Shown here one piece after another: positions 5,827-6,798 of a DNA stretch of 6,798 nucleotides; within the stretch, counting starts at the first letter, position 1, and each line of letters starts with the position of its first letter. This stretch comes from Flavobacteriales bacterium CG18_big_fil_WC_8_21_14_2_50_32_9 (GTDB lineage Bacteria > Bacteroidota > Bacteroidia > Flavobacteriales_E > Vicingaceae), in the NCBI GenBank assembly GCA_002770955.1, contig PCUH01000173.1, forward strand, positions 557-7,354. The letters are read 5' to 3'. A model generated the notes under the pieces. The model was not told the DNA's origin. It worked only from the letters and a program-made list of their open reading frames with translations, and did no database searches. Position numbers and translations under genes: made by a program.

Positions 5827-5961
5827 AATTTACGCTAAAACTACATGGTAACGATAGGTTAGCTTTGCATTATAGTTTAATTTATTTGTGTAGGTTGCAG
5901 GGCGGTAAAAAAATCAACTATTTTTTTAAAATAGAAATCAATTAACGCTTTATTTTTTTAG

Positions 5962-5969
5962 TATATTTG
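5962..5969 (+). promoter_or_regulatory. TAnnTTTG -7 promoter element of the toxin-antitoxin pair
   Basis: TATATTTG is an exact consensus match and the same octamer as the tRNA promoter. It lies 105 nt before the antitoxin ATG, predicting a leader of about 100 nt that contains the TTCAAA boxes. No clear -33 TTG is seen at standard spacing. Confidence 0.5.
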
Positions 5970-6010
5970 TAATGCTAATAAATTTTCATCTGTCAATGAT
6001 GCTTTTATTA

Positions 6011-6066
6011 CTAAATAAAAATTTCAAACATTCTTTGAACAAAATATTCAAACTGCTAAATAAAAA
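6011..6066. promoter_or_regulatory. Operator-like repeated boxes before the toxin-antitoxin genes
   Basis: TTCAAA (6023-6028), TTTGAA (6034-6039) and TTCAAA (6047-6052) form alternating inverted half-sites with spacers of 5 and 7 bp. They are enclosed by an 11-bp direct repeat, CTAAATAAAAA, at 6011-6021 and 6056-6066. The cluster ends 9 bp before the antitoxin start, where type II antitoxins usually bind for autorepression. Binding is inferred from position and symmetry only. Confidence 0.35.
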
Positions 6067-6074
6067 AATGAATT

Positions 6075-6284
6075 ATGAAAATTTTAATAGAGATACCCGA
6101 CAATCAGTTTACTTTCGGAATGAAAGTTTTACAAAGTCTTTCTTTTATTAGAAAAGCAAAACCTATGACTGATGCTGCTGTAAGTTTATGGGATGATTTA
6201 AAAGAAGCTGCCGAAGAAGTACGCTTACACAAACAAGGGAAAATTAAACTCAAAACCGCCCAAGACCTTTTAAATGAGTTATAG
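6075..6284 (+). CDS. Small antitoxin of a type II toxin-antitoxin pair
   Basis: A 69-residue protein placed directly upstream of, and overlapping by 11 nt, a RelE/ParE-family toxin. It is therefore the probable cognate antitoxin that binds and neutralises the toxin and represses the operon. Residues 1-11 (MKILIEIPDNQ) predict a beta-strand as in many small antitoxins. A helix and a short KAKPMTD linker follow, then a long amphipathic helix (about 38-56) and an end segment LKTAQDLLNEL (59-69) of the kind that wraps around RelE-type toxins. Similar Bacteroidetes proteins pair with RelE/ParE toxins, but I cannot assign a DNA-binding class (ribbon-helix-helix, Phd or other) with confidence. ATG at 6075 is preferred over the out-of-frame ATG at 6068, which opens only 27 codons. 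Confidence 0.8.
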   Translation: MKILIEIPDNQFTFGMKVLQSLSFIRKAKPMTDAAVSLWDDLKEAAEEVRLHKQGKIKLKTAQDLLNEL

Positions 6285-6612
6285 CATTATTCCTACCCAT
6301 CGTTTTGAGAAAGAACTCAAACGGCTATCTAAAAAATTTCCATCGCTTAAAAATGAATTTAGCGAACTTATAACTGGTATTATTAAAAATCCAGCAACAG
6401 GTACTTTCATTGGTAATAATTGCTATAAAATTCGCTTGGCAATTGCTAGTAAAGGAAAAGGGAAAAGTGGTGGTACTAGGGTTATAACTTATCTATACAT
6501 AGAAACGGAAACGGTTTATCTCCTTACCATCTATGACAAAGGTGAAAAAACCAACCTAAAACCTAACGAACTCAAAGAAATGATTAATAGTTTAGAGTTG
6601 GAAATAAAATAA
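6274..6612 (+). CDS. Type II toxin, RelE/ParE superfamily
   Basis: A 112-residue toxin with the RelE-type layout: N-terminal strand and two basic helices (FEKELKRLSKKFPSLKNEF, residues 11-29), strand CYKIRLAI (50-57), the loop SKGKGKSGGTRVITY (59-73), strand VYLLTIYDKGEK (81-92) and a C-terminal helix (97-110). KIRL...KGKSGG-x-RVI followed by LLTIYDK is the signature of the RelE/HigB-like group. Family knowledge suggests ribosome-dependent mRNA cleavage, with R54, the Lys-rich loop, R69 and Y87 as likely RNA-contacting or catalytic residues. ParE-like gyrase poisoning is less likely but not excluded. All expected segments are present and the frame is intact. The antitoxin-first order with overlapping ends indicates translational coupling. 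Transcription is opposite to the adjacent RHS remnant, so this pair is not that toxin's tip/immunity module. Confidence 0.9.
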   Translation: MSYSIIPTHRFEKELKRLSKKFPSLKNEFSELITGIIKNPATGTFIGNNCYKIRLAIASKGKGKSGGTRVITYLYIETETVYLLTIYDKGEKTNLKPNELKEMINSLELEIK

Positions 6613-6719
6613 AATAACACCTCGACATTTTTAGTTGCAACGACAACAGAACCAACCATAATTACTAAAATACCTTTACAAAAATTGTAATTTACTCGTA
6701 TAGATTATAATGTATTGTA

Positions 6720-6735
6720 TTTGCTCGACCTAAGT
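6720..6735. repeat. 16-bp direct repeat, copy 2
   Basis: TTTGCTCGACCTAAGT is identical to 5520-5535. It is followed by CAA and a run of nine C (6739-6747), then TCT and the hairpin at 6751-6793. Copy 2 lies 107 bp after the toxin stop. The interval 6613-6719 is AT-rich with no gene or convincing terminator that I can see. Confidence 0.85.
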
Positions 6736-6750
6736 CAACCCCCCCCCTCT

Positions 6751-6793
6751 GTCCGTAGTTTGAAGCCAAGCCTGTGTAATGGCAACTACGGAC
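6751..6793. repeat. Bulged hairpin after direct-repeat copy 2
   Basis: GTCCGTAGTT (6751-6760) pairs perfectly with AACTACGGAC (6784-6793). After a one-sided TGAA bulge (6761-6764), GCCA (6765-6768) pairs with TGGC (6780-6783), leaving an 11-nt loop. There is no T-tract on the visible side, so it does not look like a simple terminator. It may be a REP-like element or the end of a mobile element continuing past the window. Confidence 0.6.
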
Positions 6794-6798
6794 TTCAT

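Noticed and set aside
5918..5934. CTATTTT-TTT-AAAATAG hairpin as a terminator
   Set aside because: The stem is only 7 bp with a single G-C pair in very AT-rich DNA, and no gene ends there.
6068..6151. 27-codon ORF from the ATG at 6068 just before the antitoxin
   Set aside because: It overlaps the antitoxin out of frame, has no recognisable features and ends within it.
5637..6612. RHS toxin tip with the downstream small genes as its immunity module
   Set aside because: The small genes are on the opposite strand and form a self-contained antitoxin/RelE-type pair with their own promoter element.
6730..6798. 22-codon minus-strand ORF beginning at the last base of the window
   Set aside because: It runs through the hairpin and the C9 tract, encodes a Gly run from the homopolymer and looks like chance reading of a repeat.
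1..6798. CRISPR array, riboswitch or complete insertion sequence
   Set aside because: No regularly spaced repeats with unique spacers, no conserved riboswitch core and no transposase reading frame were seen.

Overview
The window looks like Bacteroidetes (Flavobacteriia-like) chromosomal DNA. It is AT-rich, its starts lack strong Shine-Dalgarno sequences, and two exact TAnnTTTG promoter elements are visible. It also encodes a type IX secretion C-terminal sorting domain and members of families found mainly in this phylum (DUF4294, DUF2400/TIGR02757, START-like). The species cannot be named from this sequence.

Positions 1-5261 are a compact block of ordinary genes. They are the 3' part of a secreted delta-60 repeat protein (+), an apparent two-gene minus-strand unit (PaaI-type thioesterase, then a SpoU/TrmH-family RNA 2'-O-methyltransferase), a coiled-coil lipoprotein (+), a DUF2400 protein (-), an exported DUF4294 protein (+) and a START-like protein (-). 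Genes alternate in strand, and all three convergent pairs end within a few bases of each other (4-nt gap, 4-nt overlap, 3-nt gap) with no room for a terminator hairpin.

Positions 5262-5504 hold a tRNA with a CAT anticodon, most likely elongator Met. It has a TATATTTG promoter element, a tandem A-tract repeat upstream of that, and a perfect 40-bp palindromic terminator 4 nt after the tRNA.

Positions 5505-6798 are an accessory pocket. They contain a frameshifted remnant of an RHS repeat-associated core domain on the minus strand (GC-richer than its surroundings) with a plausible terminator. A type II toxin-antitoxin pair (small antitoxin, RelE/ParE-family toxin) follows on the plus strand with its own TATATTTG element and an operator-like set of TTCAAA boxes. 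A 16-bp direct repeat, with copies starting exactly 1200 bp apart, brackets the RHS remnant and the toxin-antitoxin pair. The second copy runs into a nine-C tract and a bulged hairpin at the window edge. This tRNA-proximal pocket is the most interesting part of the window. It resembles a site of gene gain and decay, and the sequence alone does not prove a new system.
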